This document shows positions 19,348 through 29,321 of a stretch of 64,000 nt of DNA, in pieces. Under the pieces are notes generated by a model. That model searched no databases. It was not told the origin of the DNA and saw only the letters and a program-made list of their open reading frames with translations. The stretch comes from Helicobacter cetorum. Its GTDB lineage: Bacteria; Campylobacterota; Campylobacteria; Campylobacterales; UBA6016. The position numbers were made by a program, and so were the translations under genes. The first letter of the stretch is position 1. Every line of letters begins with the position of its first letter. The stretch lies in NCBI GenBank assembly GCA_022729705.1, contig DZAX01000001.1, positions 1 through 64,000 of the forward strand, given 5' to 3'.

Positions 19348-19450
19348 GATTAAATATAAAATTCCAAGAGCGGCAAGCCGTAAGAGTGCTCACAGCGCTA
19401 AGATCACATTTTGGGCTTTGCCTAAAATGTGATAATTAATCAGAGGGTTC
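19348..19450. repeat. Dispersed ~100-bp structured intergenic repeat, copy A
   Basis: This stretch shares an ordered set of blocks with 49894-49993: GATTAAATATAAAATT, AGAGCG, GCAAGAGT or a variant, a hairpin CATTTTGGG/CCTAAAATG with a CTTTG loop, and ATCAGAGGGTTC at the right edge. In copy A one stem pair is a G-T wobble where copy B has G-C, so the hairpin is conserved although the sequence changed. Spacing between blocks is also kept. It is a REP/MITE-like family in non-coding DNA. Confidence 0.65.
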
Positions 19451-19801
19451 TATTAAAATCAATTATCGACATAATTTGAAAGTATGCGGCTTAAGGCTCT
19501 GTTGGGGCGGCGGTGCAAAAGAAAAGCTTTAAAATGCTATGATTGAAAAGAGTATGTGTATATTTTGACTTTTTAAAACTATATGCGACTAAAATACTTG
19601 ATTTTAGTCGCTAGACATGCGATGGCGCTAAACAAAAAATAACTAACTAATCTTATGCGCAAACACGAGTAAAGCCACTGTTTGCGGCAGGGGCTAATCG
19701 CCCCTTGCACATCTCCTTATGCTACCCGCATTCGCGGAGAATAGAGGTTTTAAGCGTTTTGCGTGCGTAAGGGCGGTAATTAACTAATTTATGGAGAATT
19801 T
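19451..19801. other. Non-coding region with hairpins upstream of ppc
   Basis: No supportable ORF was found in these 351 bp. Two clean hairpins are visible: an 11-bp perfect stem GCGACTAAAAT/ATTTTAGTCGC at 19585-19611, and GCAGGGGC/GCCCCTTGC around 19687-19708, the latter similar to a hairpin at 31472-31490. A TTGACT at 19565-19570 could be a -35 element, but the next TAAAAT is 19 bp away. No tRNA, tmRNA or 6S-like RNA was recognised. Confidence 0.4.
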
Positions 19802-22480
19802 ATGGACTTTATTGAGCAAAATTCAAACCTAGTATTTTTGGAAATGGAGCTTGAGCTTAAAAAAGAGCTTGATTTTATATTGGAAGAGACTATAACGCTT
19901 ATAGATAAGTTTGCGCCCAATATCAAAGAGGAGTTTTTGAGGCTGAGGGGTATTTTTATCAACTCCAGAGGAAAAGAAGAGGTAAATTTTGAAAATATCC
20001 TTCGCACAAATGACGACATAAATAGCTTAATCAAACTTTTTTCTATATATTTTATGTTGTTAAATATCGCCGAAGAGAGAGACGAGATTAGACGCAAAAA
20101 AGTTGACTTGGCGGATACGGTTACCAAACTTATCGAAAACGGTTTTTGCGAAGAAGATATTATAGAGACTTTTAAAGAGATAAAGTTTTATCCGGTGTTT
20201 ACGGCGCACCCTACGGAGTCTCGCAGAAGAACGTTTCTTGAGGCGCACCATGAGCTTATACAAGATTTTCATAGGATATTCAAATACGGTGACGAGGACG
20301 CATTAGCGCATCTTCGGTATAAGCTCAATCTTTTGTGGCAGACAAATGTTATTAGAGATGAGAAGATAGAAGTATTGTTTGAGCTTGATAATCTGCTTTA
20401 TCTAATTGAGACTTCTGTATTGCCCGCTTTGGCAAAAGTGTATGAGGATATTGAAAAAATCACCGGAAAACTAGATAGCCATGTGGTTAAGCTGTGTAGC
20501 TGGATAGGCGGCGATAGAGATGGCAACCATTTTGTGACAAATCAGGTTATGACAAAAGTCATGAAGACGCAGATGGAAACTATCGTAAATATCTATATTA
20601 AAGATATAGGTACCCTGATAAGAGACCTCTCTATCAGTTCCAAGCAGGCGTTAATTAGTCAAAAACTTCTTGACAACTTAAAAGAGGAAACGCAATATCT
20701 AACCGGAGATATTAAAGAGCATAAAAATGAGCCGTTTAGAAACAAATTGACATTAATGCGTAAAAAGTTAAAAAATAAGCTAATTTCAATAAATGCGTTT
20801 GAAGAGCTTGAGTTTTTGTACAATGAACCAGAAGAGATGATTGCGGATATAGACCTGATGATAGAGAGTTTGGACGAACTATCAAGCAGGGAGCTTAAAA
20901 AGTTTAGAAGCAAAGTTCTTACGGCTGGATTTCATCTTCTAAAGCTTGATTTTAGAGACCATGCCGAGGTGGTAAATAGAGCGGCGGCGGAAATATTTTC
21001 ATATCTAGGGCTCTGCGATATGAATTTTCTTACGCTATCAAAAGAGGATCAGCTAAACACCCTAAACTGGGCGCTCTCTAAACCAAAAATAGACCTTAAT
21101 TCACTCTTTGGAAAAATCTCCGAGACAAGCGCAAAAACGGTTGAGGCGCTTTTGAAAATAGAGTGGGGTAAAAATGAAATCTCCGAACATATACTGGATA
21201 GTTTTATTCTTTCGATGACGCAGGAGCCAAAAGATTTGCTTGTTGCACTATGGTTTATGAAACAAGCAAATCTATGGATACCGAGTAAGCATACAAGAGT
21301 CTCGATAACGCCACTGTTTGAGACTATAGAAGACCTTGCAAACGCTCCTGAAATAATGGAAGAGTTATGGGAAAACGAACACTATCGCCAATATATAATA
21401 GATAGAAATAGGGCGCAAGAGATTATGATAGGCTACTCTGATTCAAGCAAAGACGGCGGAATCTTCACAAGTAACTTTGGACTAAATAGGGCTATTATAA
21501 ACCTTGTAGATTTGTCGCAAAAACTAGATATAAAGTTTCATCTGTTTCACGGCAGGGGCGGCAGTGTAAGTAGGGGCGGCGGACCTACGCATACGGCTGT
21601 GCTTGCGAGTCCGGCGAAAAGTCTTGACGGCTTTCTAAAAATGACCGAACAAGGCGAGGTGATAAGCTCCAAATATCTAAACAGAAAAGTGGGCGAAAAC
21701 AACTTTAAAGAGACGATAGCGGCGGCTCTTGAGAAGTCTTTGTTTGATAAAAAAAATATTCGTACTGACTGTGGTAAAAAAGATGAGTTTGTGGCTATGA
21801 TGCAGGTTGTCTCGGATGCGTCTATGAAAAAATATAGAGAGCTTGTCTATGAAACAGACGGCTTTATAGATTATTTCAAAGAGGCGACGCCTTACAACTT
21901 TATAGATATGCTAAATATCGGCTCTCGCCCGTCAAAACGAAAAGGGATTGACTCTATCGAAGATATGAGGGCTATTCCGTGGGTGTTTTCGTGGACTCAA
22001 AATCGCTCTATTCTTACGGCGTGGTATGGCGTTGGAACGGGGCTTGAAGCGGCGGCGAAAAAGTGCGGCATAGCGAGGTTGCAAAAAAGCTTTAAAGAGT
22101 GTCCGTTTTTTTATACGACTATCGATAATATCTCTATGAGTTTTATGAAAATAGATCTCTCTATTGCCAAGCTCTACAATCAATTTGTAAAAAATGAGGA
22201 GGTAGGAGATATTATTTGGAATAAAATAGTAGACGAGCACAAAAAGACGCTTTATTATCTGAAGCTTGTAAGACATGAAAATGAACTATTAGAAAACGAT
22301 AAACTATTGCGTCAAACTATACTCCTTAGAAAACCTTATTTAACTGGTCTGAGTATATTTCAAATAGAGCTTTTAAAAAAATATAACGATGAGATGGACG
22401 AAAATAAAAAAGGATTATTGAGCGAACAGATAGCCTCGACTATAGTCGGCGTAAGCCTTGGTATAAGAAACACAGGATGA
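19802..22480 (+). CDS. ppc: Phosphoenolpyruvate carboxylase
   Basis: This 892-residue enzyme adds bicarbonate to PEP to form oxaloacetate, refilling the (reductive) TCA cycle. Catalytic marks are FTAHPTESRRR with His136, the GGDRDGNHFVT segment, GYSDSSKDGG at 544-553 and the FHGRGGSVSRGGGPTH loop near 582-597, ending in the expected NTG tripeptide. Length and motif order fit a complete bacterial enzyme. The start follows a GGAGA motif. Its last 4 bp overlap the amidase gene, so ppc, amidase and rnr are probably one operon. Confidence 0.96.
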   Translation: MDFIEQNSNLVFLEMELELKKELDFILEETITLIDKFAPNIKEEFLRLRGIFINSRGKEEVNFENILRTNDDINSLIKLFSIYFMLLNIAEERDEIRRKKVDLADTVTKLIENGFCEEDIIETFKEIKFYPVFTAHPTESRRRTFLEAHHELIQDFHRIFKYGDEDALAHLRYKLNLLWQTNVIRDEKIEVLFELDNLLYLIETSVLPALAKVYEDIEKITGKLDSHVVKLCSWIGGDRDGNHFVTNQVMTKVMKTQMETIVNIYIKDIGTLIRDLSISSKQALISQKLLDNLKEETQYLTGDIKEHKNEPFRNKLTLMRKKLKNKLISINAFEELEFLYNEPEEMIADIDLMIESLDELSSRELKKFRSKVLTAGFHLLKLDFRDHAEVVNRAAAEIFSYLGLCDMNFLTLSKEDQLNTLNWALSKPKIDLNSLFGKISETSAKTVEALLKIEWGKNEISEHILDSFILSMTQEPKDLLVALWFMKQANLWIPSKHTRVSITPLFETIEDLANAPEIMEELWENEHYRQYIIDRNRAQEIMIGYSDSSKDGGIFTSNFGLNRAIINLVDLSQKLDIKFHLFHGRGGSVSRGGGPTHTAVLASPAKSLDGFLKMTEQGEVISSKYLNRKVGENNFKETIAAALEKSLFDKKNIRTDCGKKDEFVAMMQVVSDASMKKYRELVYETDGFIDYFKEATPYNFIDMLNIGSRPSKRKGIDSIEDMRAIPWVFSWTQNRSILTAWYGVGTGLEAAAKKCGIARLQKSFKECPFFYTTIDNISMSFMKIDLSIAKLYNQFVKNEEVGDIIWNKIVDEHKKTLYYLKLVRHENELLENDKLLRQTILLRKPYLTGLSIFQIELLKKYNDEMDENKKGLLSEQIASTIVGVSLGIRNTG

Positions 22481-23088
22481 AACCTTTTTTTTTAACCTTT
22501 TTTCTACTATTTTTTATCACCGGTTGCACCGTTATACAGGCGAAAGAACCAAAAGCGCAATCCCTTAGAGTCAAAGAGGACATTCTTAAGATAGTAGATA
22601 TGCTTTCTTCTTTTGGCGCCGAAGAGATTAAAGGTAAAAGAGTTGTAGATACGGTGGTAGTTCATACGGCTTACTCTATCGAGGGTAGCCAGTATGAGCC
22701 GCAAAATTTATACGCAGTTTTTGAAAAATATGGCGTTAGCCCGCACTATATGATAGCCAGAGACGGTGTAATATATAAAATGGTTGATGAAAACAGCGTA
22801 GCTCATCACGCTGGAAAAAGTAAGATGAAAGATGGTAGAGAGGGTGTAAACGCATTTTCGATAGGTATAGAACTCATAAACTCAACAATAGACACCCCAA
22901 CGCAGGATCAATATAATTCTTTGGCAAAATTAATCATAAATATAATGTCTAGGCACAAAATAAAGCATATAGTGGGGCATAGCGACATAGCTCCCGACCG
23001 CAAAACAGACCCTTGGAATTTTGATTTTACAACTTTAAACGCAATAATGGAGGCGCAAATTGCGAACGCTAAAAAGGCTAATCAATGA
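22477..23088 (+). CDS. N-acetylmuramoyl-L-alanine amidase, Amidase_2/AmpD type, lipoprotein signal
   Basis: Residues 1-17 form a hydrophobic signal ending in a lipobox-like ITGC, so the protein is probably anchored in a membrane facing the periplasm. The zinc site of Amidase_2 enzymes is visible: His in VVVHTAY, and GHSDIAPDRKTDPW with the second His and the Asp ligand. These enzymes cleave the bond between MurNAc and the stem peptide in wall recycling or remodelling. The 203-residue size is normal. It overlaps ppc (4 bp) and rnr (4 bp). Confidence 0.9.
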   Translation: MKPFFLTFFLLFFITGCTVIQAKEPKAQSLRVKEDILKIVDMLSSFGAEEIKGKRVVDTVVVHTAYSIEGSQYEPQNLYAVFEKYGVSPHYMIARDGVIYKMVDENSVAHHAGKSKMKDGREGVNAFSIGIELINSTIDTPTQDQYNSLAKLIINIMSRHKIKHIVGHSDIAPDRKTDPWNFDFTTLNAIMEAQIANAKKANQ

Positions 23089-25031
23089 GAGAACTGCTCG
23101 TAAAACTGACTTTTGGAATAGACAAAAAAGACTTGACTAGAAGCGAATTAGTTCAGGCAGATATGCTGATAAAAGAGAAGTTATTGCAAGACGCAAAACA
23201 TCTCAAGTTTATTCATGGGATTGTAGCCGGAGTTGTAGATATAACAAGAAGCGGTCTTGGTTTTTTGGAGGGCATAGCGGGGGCAAAAAAAGATTTGCCT
23301 ATCTCAAGGCGAGATATGAAAAATATCGAAGATGAAGATATTATTATCGCTCGTATAGAGCAAAAACGCGGCAAGACGTTTGCCGTTCCAATAAAAACAG
23401 TTCAAAAAGCGGTTCCCTATTCTGTATGTATCGTTCAAAAGGAGAGAGCAAAACTCTCCGTCTACAATATCAAAACCTCTCAACGTATATATTTGGATGT
23501 AAAAGACAAATCCCTAAAAACACTTCCGGACGGAGCCGTGCTAAAAGTAGAAAACACTTCCAAAAAACCTATGGAAGTCTTAGGGGTCATAGAAGATCCA
23601 TTTGTAGACGAGAAAATATCTCTTGCCTTGTATGATAAAAAAGATGAACATCCAAAAGCTTGTATTGTAGAGGCCGAAGCGTGGGGGAAGGTTGTAGATA
23701 AAAGTTTATATTCGGATAGAATAGATCTTACGAGTTTGCCGTTTATTACGATAGATCCGATAGACGCAAAAGATTTTGATGACGCAATATATTTTGATAC
23801 GGCGACAAATGAGCTTTATGTGTCGATAGCCGATGTAAGCAGTTATGTCACGCCGCTTTCGGCTTTGGATGCGGAGGCTAGAAAGCGCGGTTTTTCAATA
23901 TATTTGCCGCACCGCTCTGTTCCGATGTTGCCTCGCAATCTATCCGAAAATATCTGTTCTCTAAACGAACTTGTGGATAGGCTTACGTTTACTTTTAAAA
24001 TCAAGATAGACCCTGAGAGCTTGGAGGTTGTGGAGTATGAGCTGTTTGAGGCGATAATAAACTCTAAAAGACGTTATCACTACGATGAAATAGATATATT
24101 TTTGGATAAAGCGGAGGCTAGGGACGAAACTGATAGACAAACGCTTAATTGGTTAAGGCCGCTAGACGCACTAACTAGGCAAATAAGAGAAAAAAGACTT
24201 AAAAAAGGGTTTGAATTTTCAAGCGACGAGATACGAATGAGTCTTGATGAAAAGCAAAATATTATCGCCACAAGAGTAGAAGAGCAGACTCGTTCACACG
24301 CCCTTATCGAAGATTGTATGCTTTTAGCCAACAAATTGGCGGCGCAGTATTTTGATTACGGGATATTTCGTTGTCACGATAAGCCAAGCGTAAAAAAACT
24401 AAAAGATTTGATGGATAATCTTGATAGTTTAGGTTTGAATATCAAACATACGAATAATATTCACGCTCTAATTCAAAATATTCAAGAGACGGTTAAAGGG
24501 AACGGACTTGAAAAGTTTGTGGATAAGCTAATTATTAGGACGCAACAAAAAGCGGTATATCAAGCGACAAATATCGGGCATTTTGGCCTAGGTTTTGATA
24601 AATATACGCACTTTACTTCACCAATACGAAGATATTCAGATTTAATTCTTCATCGCCTTTTAAAAACGATTATCCACAAAGACGATAAAGCTAAAGCGCA
24701 TATTTTAAAAGATATAGAAGCGGTGGCGATGACGGTATCAAGACTTGAAAGGGAAGCTGCAAAAGTCGAGTGGGATTTTATCGACCGCAAATTTGTTAGG
24801 TGGGCGGAGCAAAATATCGGCAAATCTTTTAGGGCGATAGTAACCGACGTAGATGACGAGGGCTTTAAAGACACCATAGCAAAAATAGAAGACGATATTA
24901 AAGGCGCAAGAGTGTTTATGGATCCCGAAAGTGAGGCGTATCTATTTGAAGAGATAGACGCTGAAATTATCGATGTAAATATCGCCACGACGAAGATATA
25001 TGCTAAGGCAAAAGAGTGGTTCTTCATATAA
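23085..25031 (+). CDS. rnr: Ribonuclease R family 3'-5' exoribonuclease
   Basis: The 648-residue protein has the RNB catalytic core, with the acidic cluster ITIDPIDAKDFDDAIYFD, the GFSIYLPHRSVPMLP segment and YTHFTSPIRRYSDLILHR near residue 510. Cold-shock-like folds precede it and a short S1-like region follows. It degrades structured RNA. It is shorter than the ~800 residues of E. coli RNase R, which is usual in Campylobacterota. Confidence 0.93.
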   Translation: MRELLVKLTFGIDKKDLTRSELVQADMLIKEKLLQDAKHLKFIHGIVAGVVDITRSGLGFLEGIAGAKKDLPISRRDMKNIEDEDIIIARIEQKRGKTFAVPIKTVQKAVPYSVCIVQKERAKLSVYNIKTSQRIYLDVKDKSLKTLPDGAVLKVENTSKKPMEVLGVIEDPFVDEKISLALYDKKDEHPKACIVEAEAWGKVVDKSLYSDRIDLTSLPFITIDPIDAKDFDDAIYFDTATNELYVSIADVSSYVTPLSALDAEARKRGFSIYLPHRSVPMLPRNLSENICSLNELVDRLTFTFKIKIDPESLEVVEYELFEAIINSKRRYHYDEIDIFLDKAEARDETDRQTLNWLRPLDALTRQIREKRLKKGFEFSSDEIRMSLDEKQNIIATRVEEQTRSHALIEDCMLLANKLAAQYFDYGIFRCHDKPSVKKLKDLMDNLDSLGLNIKHTNNIHALIQNIQETVKGNGLEKFVDKLIIRTQQKAVYQATNIGHFGLGFDKYTHFTSPIRRYSDLILHRLLKTIIHKDDKAKAHILKDIEAVAMTVSRLEREAAKVEWDFIDRKFVRWAEQNIGKSFRAIVTDVDDEGFKDTIAKIEDDIKGARVFMDPESEAYLFEEIDAEIIDVNIATTKIYAKAKEWFFI

Positions 25032-25052
25032 ATAATAAAATAAGGAGTTAAA

Positions 25053-25919
25053 ATGTTAAAAAAACTATTTATCGGTCTTGCCATCGGCGTGTGTTCGTAT
25101 GCTCAAATTACAGTTACGACCACAATATATCCGCTGTACAGCGTGGTAAAAGAAGTTGGCGGTAAAACGGTTAAACTTAATAATTTAATACCGTTTGGCG
25201 TGGAGCCGCATGAATTTGAACCTACGGCAAAATCAATGAAGACGCTTGTAAAAAGCGATATATATATGACAAGCGGCGATATTATGGAGCCTTGGAGTTC
25301 AAAAATAGTAGCGTCTTTAAAAATTGAAGATAAAGTGTTTGATATGAGTAAGCACGTCAAACTCCGCACACACAAGGAGTATGAGGGCGGCAAAACGCCG
25401 GATCCTCATTATTGGCTTAGTTTTGATAACTATATTCTGATGATAAAAGAGACGACCTCTCTCTTATCCAAAAAAGACTCGGCAAACGCAAAAGCATACG
25501 AAGCCAACGCAGAAGTTTATATAAAGAGAGTAGCCGCTTTGCAAAACGAATATGAAACGCTCAAGATGTGTAAAAATAAAAAAGTAGTGGTAAACCACGA
25601 CGCCTTTGGTTATCTTGCAAATGATTATGGTATTACACAATACTCAATTTCAGGTATGACGCCGGAATCTAAGCCATCCGCAAAGCAGATAGCAAAACTT
25701 ATAGAAATTGTCAAAAAAGAGAAAATCGGCGTTGTATTTTTTGAAGAGTTCGCCAGCGATAAAACAGCCAAAACTATCGCTAAAGAGGCAAAAGTAAAAA
25801 TAGATGCGCTTAGACCTGTTGGGAATATCACAAATGATGAAAATAATAAAAATATAGGCTATATAGAGATAATGAGAGCAAATCTTGAAAAACTTAAAGG
25901 CGCTATGGATTGCAAATAA
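25053..25919 (+). CDS. Zinc/manganese ABC transporter, periplasmic binding protein (ZnuA-like)
   Basis: After a signal peptide (~1-17), the cluster A-I metal-binding fold shows three His ligands: H53 in GVEPHEFEP, H119 in PDPHYWL and H182 in VVNHDAFGY. FFEEFASD probably supplies the acidic fourth ligand. The His-rich loop of E. coli ZnuA is absent, so zinc versus manganese cannot be decided. It is the first gene of a three-gene operon; its 3' end overlaps the ATPase start by 10 bp. Confidence 0.88.
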   Translation: MLKKLFIGLAIGVCSYAQITVTTTIYPLYSVVKEVGGKTVKLNNLIPFGVEPHEFEPTAKSMKTLVKSDIYMTSGDIMEPWSSKIVASLKIEDKVFDMSKHVKLRTHKEYEGGKTPDPHYWLSFDNYILMIKETTSLLSKKDSANAKAYEANAEVYIKRVAALQNEYETLKMCKNKKVVVNHDAFGYLANDYGITQYSISGMTPESKPSAKQIAKLIEIVKKEKIGVVFFEEFASDKTAKTIAKEAKVKIDALRPVGNITNDENNKNIGYIEIMRANLEKLKGAMDCK

Positions 25920-26659
25920 AATTTACCGACGCAGTCATTAGCGTTAAGGGGCTTTTTTTTAAAAATATTTTGCAAAATATCAATTTTATCGTTAAAAGGG
26001 GTGATTACGTCGCAGTTATAGGACCAAACGGCGGCGGTAAAAGCACTCTTATGAGGTTATTGCTGGGGTTATTGAAGCCTACAAGCGGTGAAATAAGGCT
26101 GTTTAATAAGCCGCAAAAAAAACTTTGCGAGTATCGACAAATAGGGTATGTGCCGCAAAGAGCCGCTCAAATGGATTTGAATTTTCCGATAACAGTTGAA
26201 GAGGTCGTAAGACTTGGCGTCGCTCATAAAAGTTCTCTTTTTTACAAAGAGTCCGTAGAGGATAGAGAGCATATTGGGCGTATGATGGAGCAAATGGGTG
26301 TTATAGAGCTAAAAAAAAGAAGAATATCAGAGCTTTCAGGCGGGCAAAGACAGAGGGTGATGATAGCAAGAGCGCTGGTCGGTCGCCCAAAAGTGTTGAT
26401 TCTTGATGAGCCAAATACGGGGGTAGACGCTCATTCGCAACGTAAATTTTACGACCTGCTAAAAAAGTTAAATCAAGATGAAAAAATAACAATTCTTTTT
26501 GTGACGCATGATTTTGGCGTTATAGCGGAAGATGTAAATAGCGTGCTTTGCGTTAATCAGACCCTTTCGTCAAACTATAATCCGCATGAATTATTAAACC
26601 GTTTTGAGATTAGCAAGCTATACGGAGTTGATATGCGCATAGTTTGTCATCATCATTAA
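25910..26659 (+). CDS. Zinc/manganese ABC transporter, ATP-binding protein (TTG start)
   Basis: This is a standard 249-residue ABC ATPase. It has Walker A GPNGGGKST, the signature LSGGQRQRV, Walker B VLILDEPNTGVD and the H-loop FVTHDFG. It ends in CHHH, possibly metal-binding. The start is TTG at 25910 inside the binding-protein gene, with AAAGG 9-14 nt upstream; no better start exists. It energises the permease encoded next. Confidence 0.9.
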   Translation: MQIKFTDAVISVKGLFFKNILQNINFIVKRGDYVAVIGPNGGGKSTLMRLLLGLLKPTSGEIRLFNKPQKKLCEYRQIGYVPQRAAQMDLNFPITVEEVVRLGVAHKSSLFYKESVEDREHIGRMMEQMGVIELKKRRISELSGGQRQRVMIARALVGRPKVLILDEPNTGVDAHSQRKFYDLLKKLNQDEKITILFVTHDFGVIAEDVNSVLCVNQTLSSNYNPHELLNRFEISKLYGVDMRIVCHHH

Positions 26660-26667
26660 GGGGTAAA

Positions 26668-27480
26668 GTGGAAATTTTTGAATACTCTTTTATGATTAGA
26701 GCTTTTCTTGCAGGCTCTATTATCGCCGTATTGGCATCGTCTTTAGGGCTTTTTGTCGTAGTGAGGCGCTACTCTATGCTTTCCGATTCGCTTGCACACA
26801 TCTCTTTATTGGGAGTGGCTCTTGGGTTTTTGTTTTCAGTCTCTACGACATGGAGCGCTATCGCCATATCCGTATTCGCCTCTTGGATTATAGAGTATCT
26901 TAGACGTAATCATAATATCTATTCAGACTCCGTTTTGTCTATTTTTTTATCCGGTTCTCTTGCGATGGCAATTATTGTCGTTTCGCTATCCGATTCATTT
27001 AACAGTTCCTTATTTGATTATCTATTTGGTTCGATAGTGGCGGTAAGCGACGAAGATATATGGATAATTTTAGGCTTTGGAATGGTCAGTATACTGTTTA
27101 TTGCAAACTACTACAAAAAGCTTATTTTTATAGCCTTTGACGAAGAGGTGGCTGAGACGTCTGGAATCCACACAGGGCGCCTAAACTATGCGCTAGTTTC
27201 TCTTGTGGCTATTACGATAGGCTTATCAATAAAAATAGTCGGCGCTCTTCTTATTGGAGCCTTAATGATAATACCTGTTATTTCTGCAATGCAGTTTTAT
27301 AAAAGTTTTTTTATTACCGGAGTATTGGCTGTAACGCTCTCTTTGTTTTCAGTAGTTGTCGGGCTTGTATTTTCTTTTTACGCCTCATTGCCAAGCGGAG
27401 CCACTATCGTCGTTGCGGCGCTTTTGCTATTTGCGATAAGTCTCGCTTTGAAAGTATTATCGGCTAAAGGCGCCGACTAA
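26668..27480 (+). CDS. Zinc/manganese ABC transporter, permease (ZnuB-like)
   Basis: The protein has about seven to nine membrane segments and the ABC-3 family marks RRYSMLSDSLAHISLLGVAL and SIKIVGALLIGALMIIPVI. The frame is open from a TTG at 26644 inside the ATPase gene, but AAGGGG at 26658-26663 sits correctly before the GTG at 26668, giving 270 residues (MEIFEYSF), so that start is chosen. With the two preceding genes it forms a complete importer. Confidence 0.9.
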   Translation: MEIFEYSFMIRAFLAGSIIAVLASSLGLFVVVRRYSMLSDSLAHISLLGVALGFLFSVSTTWSAIAISVFASWIIEYLRRNHNIYSDSVLSIFLSGSLAMAIIVVSLSDSFNSSLFDYLFGSIVAVSDEDIWIILGFGMVSILFIANYYKKLIFIAFDEEVAETSGIHTGRLNYALVSLVAITIGLSIKIVGALLIGALMIIPVISAMQFYKSFFITGVLAVTLSLFSVVVGLVFSFYASLPSGATIVVAALLLFAISLALKVLSAKGAD

Positions 27481-27554
27481 CTCTTTTAAGGGCTTATCTT
27501 TTCTAACGCCGTTGATTGTAAGAAATAAACTCTATTTTGTATTAAAAGCAATAT

Positions 27555-27560
27555 TATAAT
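27555..27560 (+). promoter_or_regulatory. Probable -10 element of rpsA
   Basis: TATAAT lies about 75 bp before the rpsA start in an AT-rich gap. No good -35 is present, which is usual for this phylum, where sigma70 promoters rely on an extended -10 and periodic AT-rich upstream DNA. Confidence 0.4.
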
Positions 27561-27633
27561 AAAATAAACTAAACACCTTAAAAGCAATATTTAAGTAAAC
27601 TAACAGCAATTATAAACAAAAAAAGGAATATGT

Positions 27634-29304
27634 ATGATTCAAGGGCCGGCGGGTTTCGAGGAAATGGGCGAAGACGAAGATTTCGCAAAACTTCTAGAGG
27701 AGTCTTTTAGAAATGAAAAAAGCGAAAAAGTAATAGAAGGCTCGATTGTCGAGATAAAAGACGATTATATAGCCGTAGATATTGGTAAAAAAACAGACGG
27801 CAGATTGCCTATTTCAGAGATTACGGCTCCCGACGGTACTCTGAAGTTCAAAGTTGGCGATAAAATACCTGTTATACTCTCTGGGCATAAAGGCGAGAGA
27901 CCGATGATTTCTCACAAAAATGCAATCAAAAAAGGTTTGCACAACGCATTTATCGAGGCAAACAAAGACTACGAAGAGAGAGAAATAATCATTGAGGGCA
28001 AGATAACCAAGAAAAATAAGGGCGGTTTTATAGTAGAAAACGAAGAGGGTATGGAGTTTTTCATGCCAAACTCACTAGCGCTTATAAGACACGACGAAGC
28101 TGGCGTAATCGGTAAAAAAGTGTCAGCCGCTATCGTAAAAATAGATGAGGGCAACGGCTCAATCGTGCTATCCAGAAAAAAACTCCTAAACGACAAGCGC
28201 AAAGGTAAAAGAGAAGTTGTAAAAAAACTTGTTGACGAGGGTGAAAGAGTTGAGGGCGTAGTCAAAAAAATCGCAAGTTATGGAATGTTTGTGGAAGTAG
28301 ACGGCGTAGACGGGCTAGTACACTACAACGAAATAAGCTTTAAAGGTCCCGTTAATCCCGCTACTCTTTATAGCGTAGGCGACACCGTAATGGTAAAAGC
28401 GATTAGTTACGACAAAGACAAAAAACACCTATCTTTTTCAATAAAAGCCGCTACTCAAGACCCTTGGGAAGACATCAAAAACGAACTTGAAGTAGGCGAC
28501 GCTGTTAAAGCGGTTGTTTCAAATATAGAGACATATGGCGCATTTCTTGATATTGGCAACGATATAGAGGGCTTTTTACATATTTCCGAAATCTCATGGC
28601 AAAAAAACATCAAACACCCAAGCGAAGTGTTGGTTGTAGGTCAAGAGATAAACGCTGAAATTATAGAGCTTGACGTAGCGGCTAGAAGACTGAGACTCTC
28701 AGCCAAAAAACTTCTTCCAAAACCTTTTGACAAATTTGCGTCAACATTTGAAGTCGGTCAAATAGTAAGCGGCGTTGTCACATCTACGACAGATTTTGGC
28801 GCGTTTGTAAAAATCGGCGAAGTAGAAGGCTTATTGCACAATGAGGACGCTTCTTGGTTTAGAGACGAAAAATGTAAAGACGTTTTCAAAAATGGCGATG
28901 AAGTAGAGGTCAAAATAATCAAAATAGACCCTGAAAAAGAGAAAATATCTCTAAGCCTAAAAGAGCTAAAAGAGAGCCCGCTAAAAGCTTATACAAAAAT
29001 CCATAAGCTTGGCGACGTGGTAAGCGGCAAAATCAGAGATATTAAAGAGTTTGGCGTATTTGTAGAGTTGGCGCGCGGTGTTGACGGACTTATCAGAACA
29101 GAAGACCTTTATCCAAAAAAAGCGGCAGAACTAGCTATAGGCGATATGATAGAGGCGGCTCTTACTATGCTTGATGACGGTAAAATAAGACTGTCAGTAA
29201 AAAGAGCGCAAAAAGATAGAGATAAAGACGCTCTAAAAGAGGTTAATAAAAGTAGCGAAGAGGGCTCTTTTAACAACTCTTTAAGAGAACAACTTAAGCA
29301 ATAA
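27634..29304 (+). CDS. rpsA: 30S ribosomal protein S1
   Basis: The 556-residue protein is built from six S1 domains, almost exactly the length of E. coli S1. Repeated KVGDK...V and GxFVEVDGVDGLVHYNE-type motifs are visible, for example at ~205-275 and ~375-445. It binds mRNA on the small subunit and aids initiation on structured messages. AAAAGGA precedes the ATG. It is followed by a small membrane protein and serA, a gene order I recall from Campylobacter. Confidence 0.95.
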   Translation: MIQGPAGFEEMGEDEDFAKLLEESFRNEKSEKVIEGSIVEIKDDYIAVDIGKKTDGRLPISEITAPDGTLKFKVGDKIPVILSGHKGERPMISHKNAIKKGLHNAFIEANKDYEEREIIIEGKITKKNKGGFIVENEEGMEFFMPNSLALIRHDEAGVIGKKVSAAIVKIDEGNGSIVLSRKKLLNDKRKGKREVVKKLVDEGERVEGVVKKIASYGMFVEVDGVDGLVHYNEISFKGPVNPATLYSVGDTVMVKAISYDKDKKHLSFSIKAATQDPWEDIKNELEVGDAVKAVVSNIETYGAFLDIGNDIEGFLHISEISWQKNIKHPSEVLVVGQEINAEIIELDVAARRLRLSAKKLLPKPFDKFASTFEVGQIVSGVVTSTTDFGAFVKIGEVEGLLHNEDASWFRDEKCKDVFKNGDEVEVKIIKIDPEKEKISLSLKELKESPLKAYTKIHKLGDVVSGKIRDIKEFGVFVELARGVDGLIRTEDLYPKKAAELAIGDMIEAALTMLDDGKIRLSVKRAQKDRDKDALKEVNKSSEEGSFNNSLREQLKQ

Positions 29305-29321
29305 AAAGCTAAAACACTAAG

